The position numbers were made by a program, and so were the translations under genes. Of a stretch of 62,437 bases of DNA, positions 51,743-60,617 are shown piece after piece (positions within the stretch are counted from its first letter, which is position 1; each line of letters opens with the position of its first letter). Origin of the DNA: Microcaldota archaeon (GTDB taxonomy: Archaea > Micrarchaeota > Micrarchaeia > Anstonellales > Anstonellaceae); contig JAKAJC010000006.1 in assembly GCA_021814005.1 (NCBI GenBank), positions 1-62,437 of the forward strand. Reading direction: 5' to 3'. The notes under the pieces are model-generated. The model made no database searches. It was given only the letters and a program-made list of their open reading frames with translations, and was not told the DNA's origin.

Positions 51743-51820
51743 GGGCAGAAGCAGGCAGAAACAAACAATCCAGCGAAGTCTGCGCTTTCTTCTTAAACTC
51801 TCTTTCCAAAATTATACCCT

Positions 51821-53266
51821 ATGCCGAACCCCTACTCTAAAGAGGAGATAAACCGCTCCAAATCGGCCTCAATAAAAGACGGCGCTTTCTGGGCCATCTC
51901 CTTAGGTTCAGGCGAGGCGTCGGTTCAGCCATTTGTCGTTGGTTTGCTCAACGCCGGCCTGGACTTTACCATTCTTCTTACTGCGGTTCCCCCTTTCATC
52001 GGCTCTCTTGCCCAATTCATCGCAACTCCTGCTCTCACCCATCTGCGCTCGCGGCGCCTCTTCTCCACATTTGTTCTCATGCTGCAGGCGCTCACATGGC
52101 TGTGCATGGCCTATCTGGCCGTCAGCGGCCAGCCGTGGGCCGCTCTGGCCGCCGTGCTTGTCTTCACCATCTACCAAGTGTTCAACCTTCTCATTTCCCC
52201 AGTCTGGAATGTGTGGATGTCGGAAATTGTCGAGCATGCCGAGCGCGGCTATTACTTTGCACTGCGCAACCGCATCATCGTCCTGCTTCAGCTCAGCGTT
52301 TCGCTCATTGCGGGCTGGCTGCTTCTGCAGTCCTATGTGCCAATCCCCCTGCTTTTCGCGGGCATCTTTTTTGTGGCATTTGCCAGCCGCATGGTGTCAG
52401 GCTATTTTCTGGGCCAGATGGCAGACCATCCGGCCGCAGTGGAGCCGCACGAATCCCGTCTTGACCTCAAGACTTTCATCACCCATCCCTCTTATGCCGA
52501 GGAGCGCCATTTCAGCCTCTACATCTTCCTTCTCCTGACAGCCACCTATCTTTCCAGCTGTTTCTACGCCTTCTACCTTCTCAGCGTGCTGCATGTCGAC
52601 TACTTTGCCTTTTTCCTCGTAATTCTCGCAGCCCCGCTTGCCAAATTCCTCACATTCCCCTACTGGGGCCGCATTAACGACCGCTACGGCACGCGCGCAT
52701 TGCTCTATGTCAGCGGTTTGCTGGTGCCGCTCGGCCCCCTGATTTGGTTCTTCACCCAAAACGTCGGCATGCTGATATTTGCCGAATTCATCGCAGGCAT
52801 AGCATGGAGCGGCTTTGATTTGGCCACTTTCAATTACTTGCTCTCCCACCCCAACCCCGGCGTGCGCCTCACCATGAGCTCTGTCTACACTCTGGGCCGC
52901 GGCGCGGGCATTTTGCTCGGCTCGCTGATTGCCCTGCTTCTCTTCACCGTCTGGCCGCAGGCCGGCATCATCGGCCTCGGCTTTTTTGCCGCATTCTTCC
53001 TGCTCAGCGCCCTAACCCGTCTGCTTGTCAGCCTTTCCTTCCTGCCGCTGTTTTCCAAGACTGCGTTCGAGCGCCAGATGCAGAGCAATGAGTTCATGTT
53101 TGAGGTGCTGGCCATGAGGCCCACGCGCGATTTGAGCCGCAACCTTGTCTCGACTTCGGTGACCGGCCTGCACCACGCGCAGTCAAGCATGGATTTCAGC
53201 CGCCGCATGGCTCAGCAGGGTTTTGAGCGCACTGTGCGGCTTTTGCGGCCTATGAAAAAACATTAA
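51821..53266 (+). CDS. Major facilitator superfamily transporter
   Basis: 481 residues with about twelve helices. The central loop and repeated halves fit MFS: the first half includes GSLAQFIATPALTHLRSRR, the MFS loop 2-3 region, and the second half LTFPYWGRINDRYGTRALLYVSG, an MFS motif-A-like segment. The substrate cannot be predicted. The C-terminal ~70 residues are a soluble helical tail. TTCTTAAACTC is centred ~26 nt upstream of the ATG, so a leaderless start is likely; the preceding gene ends 78 bases earlier. Confidence 0.88.
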   Translation: MPNPYSKEEINRSKSASIKDGAFWAISLGSGEASVQPFVVGLLNAGLDFTILLTAVPPFIGSLAQFIATPALTHLRSRRLFSTFVLMLQALTWLCMAYLAVSGQPWAALAAVLVFTIYQVFNLLISPVWNVWMSEIVEHAERGYYFALRNRIIVLLQLSVSLIAGWLLLQSYVPIPLLFAGIFFVAFASRMVSGYFLGQMADHPAAVEPHESRLDLKTFITHPSYAEERHFSLYIFLLLTATYLSSCFYAFYLLSVLHVDYFAFFLVILAAPLAKFLTFPYWGRINDRYGTRALLYVSGLLVPLGPLIWFFTQNVGMLIFAEFIAGIAWSGFDLATFNYLLSHPNPGVRLTMSSVYTLGRGAGILLGSLIALLLFTVWPQAGIIGLGFFAAFFLLSALTRLLVSLSFLPLFSKTAFERQMQSNEFMFEVLAMRPTRDLSRNLVSTSVTGLHHAQSSMDFSRRMAQQGFERTVRLLRPMKKH

Positions 53267-53295
53267 TTTTTATTCTCCGGCCGGCTTTGGCCTCT

Positions 53296-54129
53296 ATGCG
53301 CTTTCCCGCCGTCGCCGGCCAGTTCTATCCTGGAGGTTCCGCCAATCTTCAGCGCGCAGTGGACGAGCTTTTGGCAAAAGCAAGAAAAGAAGTCAAGCCG
53401 ATTGCGTCATGCCGCGCAGTAGTCTGCCCCCACGCCGGCTACATCTATTCGGGCTTCACGGCCGCCTGTTCATTTGCCGCAATTGAGCCCCAGCTCAAAA
53501 AACCAGACACCACTGTCATAATTCTTGGGCCAAACCACACCGGCTTGGGCAATCCCATCTCAGTTTCATTCGAAGACTGGAAAACGCCGGTCGGAACCAC
53601 CTCAACCGACCTTCCATTGGCCGGCGCCATCATCAAATCCAATCCCATTATCACAAAAAACGAGGCGGCGCACCTGATGGAGCATTCCATAGAAGTGCAG
53701 CTTCCCTTTTTGCAGACCATAAATCCAAAAGCAAAAATCGTTGCAATCTGCATGGGAAAACAGGATGAGCATACGGCGCGAATGGTGGGCGAGTCAATCG
53801 GCAATGTTTGCAAAAACGCCCCCAAATCAAAAAATATTCTTCTTCTCGCCTCTTCCGACTTCACGCATTATGAGAGCGGCGAGAGCGCGCGCCGCCTCGA
53901 CGCCCAGCCTCTTGAATTCATAAAAGCTCTAGAGCCCGATGAACTGGAGCGCGAGGTCGATGCCTCTTCACTTTCAATCTGCGGGCACGGCCCAATCGCC
54001 GCAGTATTGCACGCTTCCAAACTCTTGGGCGCGAAAAAAGCCCAACTCTTGCGCTACACAAATTCGGGGCAGGAAACAAGCGGGGACGAGAGACAAGTGG
54101 TGGCATACGGCTCATTTGCAATAATCTAG
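53296..54129 (+). CDS. MEMO-family protein (AmmeMemoRadiSam system protein B-like)
   Basis: 277 residues. It is related to extradiol dioxygenases; in archaea it is often linked to a radical-SAM partner, and no biochemical role is settled. Family marks: MRFPAVAGQFYPG, VCPHAGYIYSG, ILGPNHTGLGNP, EHSIEVQLPFLQ, LLASSDFTHYE and ICGHGPIAA. The metal-binding His residues in PHAG, PNHTG and GHGP are kept. The ATG at 53296 fits the TATA-like TTTTTATTC ~25 nt upstream; the TTG at 53287 is less likely. Usual partner genes (AMMECR1 or radical SAM) are not seen nearby. Confidence 0.93.
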   Translation: MRFPAVAGQFYPGGSANLQRAVDELLAKARKEVKPIASCRAVVCPHAGYIYSGFTAACSFAAIEPQLKKPDTTVIILGPNHTGLGNPISVSFEDWKTPVGTTSTDLPLAGAIIKSNPIITKNEAAHLMEHSIEVQLPFLQTINPKAKIVAICMGKQDEHTARMVGESIGNVCKNAPKSKNILLLASSDFTHYESGESARRLDAQPLEFIKALEPDELEREVDASSLSICGHGPIAAVLHASKLLGAKKAQLLRYTNSGQETSGDERQVVAYGSFAII

Positions 54130-54188
54130 CATTGCGTCGAGCGTCGTAGCTCTATCCTCTTATTTATAAAGAAATTCGCCCTAACACT

Positions 54189-54214
54189 TCTTAGAGGTTC
54201 ATCATCTTAGAGGT
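54189..54214 (+). repeat. Duplicated ribosome-binding-site element before fni
   Basis: TCTTAGAGGT occurs at 54189-54198 and 54205-54214, a 16-nt period. The second copy is well placed for the ATG at 54220. The TATA-like TTATTTATAAAG lies at 54159-54170. Confidence 0.6.
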
Positions 54215-54219
54215 CTGCC

Positions 54220-55311
54220 ATGCCGTCCATTTCAAAACGAAAGGAAGACCATCTGCGCATTGCCGCCAAGCCAAACGCCCAATACAGCGATCCGGCGGGC
54301 TTTGACGACGTGCTGCTTGTCCACAACGCCCTGCCAGAGGTGAATCTGAAATCAATCGACACCTCGGCCAAATTTTTGGGCAAAACGCTTTCAGCCCCCA
54401 TCCTAATCACGGGCATGAGCGGCGGCACAGACAAGGGTGGCGCGCTCAACCAAAAACTTGCCAAAGCAGCCGAAAAATCCAAAGTGGCTCTTGGCCTGGG
54501 CTCGCAGCGCCCCATGCTCAAGGATGCGAAAACTCTTGCCCATTACAAGGTCCGCTCTCTCTGCCCCTCCATCCCTCTTATCGGCAATATCGGCGCAGTT
54601 AATCTGCCCGAATACCCGCTCGAAAAAATCGAATGGCTTGTCTCCTCAATCGAGGCCGACGCTCTTGCCATCCACCTCAATCCATTGCAGGAAGCGGTGC
54701 AGCCCGAGGGCGACACGAATTTCCAAGGAGTGTTGCGCTCCATCTCCAAGGTGTGCGAAAAATTGTCAGTTCCGGTCATAGTCAAGGAAACCGGCGCAGG
54801 CATCAGCGGGCCGGTTGCGCAGCAGCTGTTTGAATCAGGAGTCAAATTCATCGACTGCTCCGGCCGCGGCGGCACCTCTTGGAGCAAAGTCGAATATGCA
54901 AGAGGCGGCCGCCTGCCAGGTTTCGAGGAATGGGGTTATCCCACTCTTCCCGCTCTGGTGGAATGCTCCTCATTTGGCCCGACAATTTGCAGCGGCGGCG
55001 TGCGCTCGGGCGTTGACGCGGCCAAGGCAATCGCAATGGGCGCGCAGCTTGCTGGCGCGGCATGGCCTTTCCTTGGCGCAGCCGACCCGTCGCTTGTGGC
55101 CGCTCAATGGCGCGAGCAGATTCGCACCTCAATGTTCTTGTGCGGCGCGAAAAACATAGAGCAGATGCGCAACGCGCCTCTCATAGTGGGCGGGCGCACA
55201 TCTGAAATTCTCAATGCCCGTGGCTTTGACATGCGCGTCTATTCCTCGCGCTCTGTTTCGCCGTCTGCGGCCTCCACGCCCTCTCCATCAGAGCGCGGCC
55301 ATTATCTTTAG
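54220..55311 (+). CDS. fni: Isopentenyl-diphosphate delta-isomerase, type 2 (FMN)
   Basis: Interconverts IPP and DMAPP for archaeal lipid synthesis; an FMN- and NADPH-dependent TIM-barrel enzyme. Motifs in order: KRKEDHLRIAA at the start, ITGMSGGTDKGG, LGLGSQRPMLK, HLNPLQEAVQPEGD with the metal and substrate residues, VKETGAGISGP, and FIDCSGRGGTSWSKVEYARG. Length 363 is usual; the last ~20 residues are Ser/Pro-rich. The leader contains two ribosome-binding-site-like copies. gltX follows after 33 bases with its own TATA box. Confidence 0.95.
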   Translation: MPSISKRKEDHLRIAAKPNAQYSDPAGFDDVLLVHNALPEVNLKSIDTSAKFLGKTLSAPILITGMSGGTDKGGALNQKLAKAAEKSKVALGLGSQRPMLKDAKTLAHYKVRSLCPSIPLIGNIGAVNLPEYPLEKIEWLVSSIEADALAIHLNPLQEAVQPEGDTNFQGVLRSISKVCEKLSVPVIVKETGAGISGPVAQQLFESGVKFIDCSGRGGTSWSKVEYARGGRLPGFEEWGYPTLPALVECSSFGPTICSGGVRSGVDAAKAIAMGAQLAGAAWPFLGAADPSLVAAQWREQIRTSMFLCGAKNIEQMRNAPLIVGGRTSEILNARGFDMRVYSSRSVSPSAASTPSPSERGHYL

Positions 55312-55314
55312 GCA

Positions 55315-55326
55315 AATATTTTATCT
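55315..55326 (+). promoter_or_regulatory. TATA box of gltX
   Basis: AAATATTTTATC is centred ~25 nt upstream of the ATG at 55345, consistent with a leaderless transcript starting just after the fni stop. Confidence 0.55.
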
Positions 55327-55344
55327 GTAAAATTTGGTGTATCC

Positions 55345-57141
55345 ATGTCTGACCTGAACAATTCCATACGCAAATGGGCGCTCAAAAACGCGGCCGACTT
55401 CGGCTCGGCTTCTGCCGGCAAAGTGCTGGGCCGCGTGCTGGCCGACCATCCGGAGAAAAAAAGCGACGTGCAGGGCACAATGTCGCTCATTGCTGCCGAA
55501 TGCGCCAAAATAAACTCTCTTTCAAAAGAGGAATTAACTGCCGAGCTTTCCAAATTTGAATTTGAGGAAAAGCCAAAAGAAGAGGAGGGCGAGCGCAAAA
55601 TAACCGTGCCCAATGCGGTCCAAAACCGCGTGGTCACCCGCTTCCCGCCAGAACCATCCGGCTTTCCCCACATCGGGCACGCCAAGGCGGCCTTCCTTGA
55701 CTATGAAATCGCGCGCCAGTACGGCGGGCACATGCTGCTTCGCATGGACGACACAAATCCTGAAAAGGAAAAGGCGGAATTTGTCGATGCCATCACCGAC
55801 GGCCTGAAATGGCTGGGCATAAAATGGAAAGGCGAAATCACCTACACTTCGGATTACATGGACAAGATATACGAATATGCAGACGAGCTCATACTCAAGC
55901 ACAAGGCATATGTGTGCACCTGTTCTGCCGAAGAAGTGAAAAAAGGGCGCGAGCACGGCACAGAATGCGACTGCCGCGCGCAAATGGCAGAAGACCACAT
56001 TCTCGCTTTTCGCAAAATGATTGCAGGCAAAATGGACGAGGGCGCCGCCGTATTGCGCTTTAGGGGCAACATGAAGGCAGAAAACTCGGTGATGCGCGAC
56101 CCCACCCTTTTCCGCATAATCAAGGCCCCGCACTACAGACGGGGCGAGAAATACAAGTGCTGGCCCTCCTATGACTTTGTTGCGCCCATAATCGACTCTA
56201 TTGAGGGCGTCACCCATGCTCTGCGCTCCAAAGAATACGAGCTGCGTGATGAATTGTATTACACCATTCTACGCGCCCTTGAACTGCGCCCCGTGCACAT
56301 GCTCTCCATCTCGCGCCTCTCCATTTCGGGAGCGCCACTTTCCAAGCGCCTCATCACCCCTCTCTTGGCAGAGGGCAAAGTGTCGGGCTATGACGACCCG
56401 CGCCTGCCCACTCTTGCGGCCCTGCGCCGCCGCGGCATCAGGCCGGAGGCCATCCGCACATTTGTTCTTTCATTCGGCCTTACCAAAGTGGAAAGCGAGC
56501 CGGGCTGGACAAAACTTCTGTCCGAAAACCGCAAGATGATTGATGCGGTGTCGCCCCGCCGCTTCTTTGTGCCCGAGCCGGTGCGCATGGAATTGAACGG
56601 CGCGCCCTCGCGCATAATTTCTTTGCGAAACCACCCGCAAATCGAGGCGCTGGGCAGTCGCTCCGTGGAAGCGTCTTCACCGCTTTACATTCCTCTTGCC
56701 GACATTTCCGCTCTAACGGACGGCGAAACATTCCGCCTCAAGGACTGGTGCAATGTCAAAATCACCGGCCGGCGCGAAGAGGAATGCCTTCTGCCTGACG
56801 GCACGCGTGCAGTCCGTCCAATTGTCACGGCCGAATTTGTGTCAGAAACCGGCGATGTTTCGCGCAAGGTGCAGTGGGTAAGCGAAACCCAGAAAAAGCC
56901 GGCCCGCGTTCTCATCCCCGGAGATTTGCTGGATGCGGAAGGCAAATACAACGCAGATTCACTCAAGACCGTGTGGGGCTGGGTGGAGCCGTCAGCAGCC
57001 TCTGGCCCGCTGGCCGAAGCCGCCCTTGCAGGCGGCAATCCGTATGCGCCCAAGGCGACATTCCAGTTCGAGCGCTTTGCCTTTGTCACGCTGGACAAAA
57101 AAGACGGCGAAACGCTCCAATTCATTCAGGTGTCTGAATAA
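55345..57141 (+). CDS. gltX: Glutamyl-tRNA synthetase, archaeal type
   Basis: Charges tRNA-Glu, and in archaea commonly also tRNA-Gln before amidation. 598 residues. An N-terminal helical extension (~1-90) precedes the Rossmann catalytic domain with the HIGH-type motif PEPSGFPHIGHAKAAFLDYE. LLRMDDTNPEKEKAEFVDAI follows, and the KMSKS-type motif is SISGAPLSKRLI. The C-terminal anticodon domain is made of beta barrels, as in archaeal GluRS and eukaryotic GlnRS, not the helical bacterial type. A Cys pair region CTCSAEEVKKGREHGTECDC, seen in the family, could bind zinc. The basic-protein gene follows 25 bases on. Confidence 0.96.
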   Translation: MSDLNNSIRKWALKNAADFGSASAGKVLGRVLADHPEKKSDVQGTMSLIAAECAKINSLSKEELTAELSKFEFEEKPKEEEGERKITVPNAVQNRVVTRFPPEPSGFPHIGHAKAAFLDYEIARQYGGHMLLRMDDTNPEKEKAEFVDAITDGLKWLGIKWKGEITYTSDYMDKIYEYADELILKHKAYVCTCSAEEVKKGREHGTECDCRAQMAEDHILAFRKMIAGKMDEGAAVLRFRGNMKAENSVMRDPTLFRIIKAPHYRRGEKYKCWPSYDFVAPIIDSIEGVTHALRSKEYELRDELYYTILRALELRPVHMLSISRLSISGAPLSKRLITPLLAEGKVSGYDDPRLPTLAALRRRGIRPEAIRTFVLSFGLTKVESEPGWTKLLSENRKMIDAVSPRRFFVPEPVRMELNGAPSRIISLRNHPQIEALGSRSVEASSPLYIPLADISALTDGETFRLKDWCNVKITGRREEECLLPDGTRAVRPIVTAEFVSETGDVSRKVQWVSETQKKPARVLIPGDLLDAEGKYNADSLKTVWGWVEPSAASGPLAEAALAGGNPYAPKATFQFERFAFVTLDKKDGETLQFIQVSE

Positions 57142-57166
57142 TTGAAATCAACCAGAGGGAATAAAC

Positions 57167-57763
57167 TTGTCAAACACCCCATTGCGAATGCCAAAAGCCG
57201 TTCTCGTCCAGCGCCAGCTGGCAGTCGCCGCCATGCTTCTGTTCACAAAACGCATGCTTGACAACAACAATTCCACCCTTTGCAAAAGCGAGCTGGCAGA
57301 AAAGACTGTCAAATCCAGCTTCGGGCGCGCACCGCAAACTGCTGCGAACTCCGCTTCCGCAACAAAATCCATCCAATCAATCAAATCCGCTCCAGTGCTC
57401 ATTGTTGAAAACTCGACAGCCAGCGCCGTCAATCCCGAAAAAATGATTGCCAATGCCGCCAAGACAGAAAAAATCGGCGCCAAGACAGAAAAATCGGCAG
57501 ACAAAAAATCCCCGCGCCGCCGCCTTCGCATGCGCCGCACCCGCAGCATCACCCGCCGCCGGCGCATCCGCGAGCAGCTGGCAAGATTCAAGCTTAAGCT
57601 GGAAATCAGCATAAGAAAGCGGCTGACAACAATCACTTCAACCCGCCGCTACCTGCATTACCGCGAGCTTCGCCGCTCCCGCGTGCGCATTATGCTGTTT
57701 CTGCGCAAACAGCACGCGGCAGAGCTGAAAAGCTGGCAGGAATCGATTCGCCGGGCAGCCTAA
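57167..57763 (+). CDS. Highly basic hypothetical protein (198 aa)
   Basis: No family is recognised. The N-terminal ~45 residues look like a short helical domain (LVQRQLAVAAMLLFTKRMLDNNNSTLC), the middle is Ala/Ser/Thr/Lys-rich and likely disordered, and the C-terminal ~85 residues are packed with Arg (RRRLRMRRTRSITRRRRIRE), which suggests nucleic-acid or ribosome binding. The start is TTG at 57167 with AGAGGGA at 6-7 bases, just after gltX, so it is likely part of the gltX transcript. The function is unknown; a nucleoid or RNA-binding role is inference from charge. Confidence 0.65.
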   Translation: MSNTPLRMPKAVLVQRQLAVAAMLLFTKRMLDNNNSTLCKSELAEKTVKSSFGRAPQTAANSASATKSIQSIKSAPVLIVENSTASAVNPEKMIANAAKTEKIGAKTEKSADKKSPRRRLRMRRTRSITRRRRIREQLARFKLKLEISIRKRLTTITSTRRYLHYRELRRSRVRIMLFLRKQHAAELKSWQESIRRAA

Positions 57764-57864
57764 CGCGCCTGTTTTTCCACCCAGCCGCAATCACCCGTTT
57801 TTCCAGCCCCGACCAGTCCTCTATATTTATAGTTTTACCCCCTTATTCTAGTCGAGGGAAGCCC

Positions 57865-58785
57865 ATGAACTCTGCAAAGAAACTCCCGGTGCCCGTCGAG
57901 CAGAAGCAGAAAACCGATTTGCACGGCAACGGCATCAGCAGGCGCAAATTCATGCAGCTCACGGGCGGCGTTCTTGCCGGCGCCGTCATCGCCAAAACAT
58001 CCGGCAATCTTTTGGCCTATGCCGGCAAAGAAGGCAAGGGAAAAGAGACGAAAGAAGCCAGCCCCACCCCAACTCCTGCACCAGTCACGGCCCTCTCAGC
58101 GCAGGGCCGCGGCAGGGTAGTGCTGAACGGGTTTGAGGTCATTGTGGCACCGAACCCCACCGACTATGTGACAAACTATGAGCCAACATTGGGACGCGCC
58201 ATCAAACTCCAATTCAAAGACTTGCGCGGTATAACTTCGGATATAAATCAAAATATTTTCATTAAGCTGCCAAACGACCAGTTACTGTCCACCGCGCAGC
58301 CCACGCCACTCAAAACAGGTGGCGTCGATAAGTTTGACAAAGAAACGCTTATCACCGGAGTCAAGATGGCCGGCGATTCAAAAACCTATTTCTATCTTCT
58401 AATCCCGGGCGCCAAGTGCCTGTTTTATCTCAGCCTGTCTCCGGACATAAACAAGAGTGAAGGTGCACAAAACTTTCTAGAAAGCATCAAGACTCATGAC
58501 CCCGTCGACCTCAATCCGCAAACATTAGTCCTGCCTAGTGGCGCTTTCGCCGCGCTTATCGGAAACACCCAAATTTTGGTGTTCAAGGGCAACAAGATTA
58601 ACTTCTATTCCATCCAAGACATCCTAAACGACGCGAGCACCGTCGAGAATAAACCCATCACCACTTTCAACAAAATCAAAATCTCCGAAGATGCCGGAGA
58701 TGTTAAGATAGACATCGATACAATATCAAAACCATACTTCATTGTCACCGCCACCGGTGAACTGATAGCTTCCGGGGGGCCCTGA
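57865..58785 (+). CDS. Tat-exported protein of unknown function
   Basis: 306 residues with a twin-arginine signal: polar N-region, SRRKFMQLTGG and a hydrophobic stretch GVLAGAVIAKTSG, so it should be folded in the cytosol and exported by TatABC. A Thr/Pro/Ala-rich spacer (~60-78) leads to a beta-rich domain (FEVIVAPNPTDYVTNYEPT). No family or cofactor motif is recognised. Its second half is AT-richer than the window average. TATATTTATAG lies ~38 nt upstream, with GAGGGAAG before the ATG. The next gene overlaps its stop by one base (TGATG), so the two are translationally coupled. Confidence 0.7.
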   Translation: MNSAKKLPVPVEQKQKTDLHGNGISRRKFMQLTGGVLAGAVIAKTSGNLLAYAGKEGKGKETKEASPTPTPAPVTALSAQGRGRVVLNGFEVIVAPNPTDYVTNYEPTLGRAIKLQFKDLRGITSDINQNIFIKLPNDQLLSTAQPTPLKTGGVDKFDKETLITGVKMAGDSKTYFYLLIPGAKCLFYLSLSPDINKSEGAQNFLESIKTHDPVDLNPQTLVLPSGAFAALIGNTQILVFKGNKINFYSIQDILNDASTVENKPITTFNKIKISEDAGDVKIDIDTISKPYFIVTATGELIASGGP

Positions 58786-59399
58786 TGTTTCTTTTTCAGA
58801 TTCAAACCGAGGAAATCCATCGCAGGGGCCGAAGTGTTCAGAAAACCTCTACAGACCCAAACGTATTAGCTGAAAGTAAAATTAAGGTCGATACTGCGAT
58901 TACCAATATCAAGAACGACCCCGACCTCGCCGCCAAGTTCAATTCCTTCACCAAAGACCCCAAGAATCCCAACGGTCTGGATATCACCCGCATGTCCAAC
59001 ACTGAGGTCATAACAACACTCCAAAACATCCGCGCAACTCTCTCAATCGATGTCCAACAGGCAGCCTTTGCGAGCAATCCGGAAAAGCTTGCAGAGGCCC
59101 TGAAAAAAGTCAAAGACCTTGATGCTTTTCTCAGCACCTGCAAAATAAACTGGAGCGACATAGACAACTACATGGAATACATGCGTCTGGACGAGCTTAA
59201 CCGCTCCAAAACGAATTCCGACAAGCTCAACGAAGTCAAATCTGTCAACCGCGGAGCAGATTTTGCCATCAGGACAACCGGCAAGACCAATCAGGCCGCA
59301 AATACGAAGCTGGAAGGCGATTTGGCAAAGCTGCGCGACCTTATTCCAAGAAAAACAAGAATAAATCCAGACCTCAAGCCGCCGACCGAGTTTGCCTGA
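58785..59399 (+). CDS. Hypothetical helical protein coupled to the Tat substrate gene
   Basis: 204 residues, mostly charged and helical (AESKIKVDTAITNIKNDPDLAAKF, NPEKLAEALKKVKDLDAFL), with no signal peptide or membrane segment and one cysteine. No family is recognised. The ATG lies in TGATG with the previous stop, the strongest evidence that the gene is real and that its product acts with the Tat-exported protein, perhaps as a chaperone or a cytosolic partner. After the stop, TGCCTGAAAAT is repeated twice (59394-59404 and 59415-59425) and T-rich DNA follows. Confidence 0.65.
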   Translation: MFLFQIQTEEIHRRGRSVQKTSTDPNVLAESKIKVDTAITNIKNDPDLAAKFNSFTKDPKNPNGLDITRMSNTEVITTLQNIRATLSIDVQQAAFASNPEKLAEALKKVKDLDAFLSTCKINWSDIDNYMEYMRLDELNRSKTNSDKLNEVKSVNRGADFAIRTTGKTNQAANTKLEGDLAKLRDLIPRKTRINPDLKPPTEFA

Positions 59400-59607
59400 A
59401 AATCTTTTTCCATCTGCCTGAAAATTTTCTTATTACCATTCCGTAATCTGCTCTCTTTTTTCCATCCGGCCAGAATCCAGCCCGCCTCACCCCATAGGAC
59501 AGGATTAAAAACCATCACGGCGTTGCTCAAGCCAATCGGGGCGGAAAAGCCAAAACATTGGTGTGTTAATGCCTAGGCTCCCCGCCCGCTTGTGGGAGGT
59601 AAAACAT

Positions 59608-60513
59608 ATGTCTGAAGAGAAGACTGTTCATATGCATCATCATGCCGAGGAGGCAAATCCGACCTACATACTGGCTTTCTCGCTTATTCTGGTGGGCGCC
59701 GTATTGTCTGCGTCCATCTATTTCTCGATAAGCGCACTCAATGACACGCTGGCGGCCAAGAATTTCGCCATCACAATCAACACGCCTGCATCTACAGTGC
59801 AGTCTCCCTCAAGCGCCGGCACAGGCACCAAGACCGCCGCCGCCCCGACGCCAACTCCAACCCCCACGCCAGCTCCGGCTGCAAACCCCGGCGGCTGCGG
59901 CACGGCTCCTTCCGCCGCCCCATCAGGCGCACCGGCTCCGAGCGTGTCTGTTGATGTCACCGGTCTGCCGCCCAAGGGCAGCCCGACCGCGAAAGTGACA
60001 ATGATAATCTTCTCAGACTACCTCTGCCCCTTCTGCAAGCGGGCCCAGGCCACAAACGACCAGATTCTCGCAGCCTTCCCCGGCAAGGTCAATCTTGTGC
60101 ACATGAACCTTGTAATCCACGGAGCGCCGGCCCACTTCGCGGCCGAGGCGGCCGAATGCGCCGGAGCGCAGGGCAAATTCTGGGAAATGCATGACTCAAT
60201 CCTAACCGACCAGAAAGCCGACAACGCCAGCATTCAAGCCAAGGCAACCGCCATTTCAGGCATCGACATGGCCAAATTCAACACCTGCCTGAACACCGGC
60301 GCCATGGCAGCCAAAGTTGACGCCCAAACGGCTATTGGAAACCGCATCGGCGCGAGCGGCACGCCAACATTTGTCATCGGCACGAAAAGCGGCAACACCG
60401 TAACAGGCGCATTGACTGTCGGCGCCCTGCCCTTTGACGACTACACCAACGCCGGCCAGACCTATTCGGGCTTCAAGACAATCGTCACCCGCGCTCTGGC
60501 CGCCGCGGGCTAG
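59608..60513 (+). CDS. DsbA-like membrane-anchored thiol oxidoreductase
   Basis: 301 residues from the ATG at 59608, which has GGGAGGT upstream. A single N-terminal membrane helix (~19-42) follows a His-rich start (HMHHHAEE). A long Thr/Pro/Ala linker (~60-110) exposes a thioredoxin-fold domain with the active site YLCPFCKRA, an all-helical insertion (HFAAEAAECAGAQGKFWEMHD) and the cis-proline region GASGTPTFVIG. These features define the DsbA/BdbD-type family that forms disulfides outside the membrane. Several Cys-rich exported proteins of this window are plausible clients. A T-rich terminator follows. Confidence 0.9.
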   Translation: MSEEKTVHMHHHAEEANPTYILAFSLILVGAVLSASIYFSISALNDTLAAKNFAITINTPASTVQSPSSAGTGTKTAAAPTPTPTPTPAPAANPGGCGTAPSAAPSGAPAPSVSVDVTGLPPKGSPTAKVTMIIFSDYLCPFCKRAQATNDQILAAFPGKVNLVHMNLVIHGAPAHFAAEAAECAGAQGKFWEMHDSILTDQKADNASIQAKATAISGIDMAKFNTCLNTGAMAAKVDAQTAIGNRIGASGTPTFVIGTKSGNTVTGALTVGALPFDDYTNAGQTYSGFKTIVTRALAAAG

Positions 60514-60516
60514 AAT

Positions 60517-60565
60517 ATCTTCTTTTTCTTTTTCATTTTATTTTTCTTTTATTCTTTCTTTTCAG
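60517..60565 (+). terminator. Oligo-T terminator after the DsbA-like gene
   Basis: Several runs of 4-5 T in ATCTTCTTTTTCTTTTTCATTTTATTTTTC and the following bases suit archaeal T-tract termination; no hairpin is needed. Confidence 0.6.
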
Positions 60566-60588
60566 CCGGAATTGCGCCATCCACTTCT

Positions 60589-60596
60589 TCTATAAA
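60589..60596 (+). promoter_or_regulatory. TATA box of the helicase gene
   Basis: TCTATAAA is centred ~25 nt upstream of the ATG at 60618, consistent with a leaderless transcript. Confidence 0.6.
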
Positions 60597-60617
60597 CTTC
60601 CATCCACATAGAAAATC

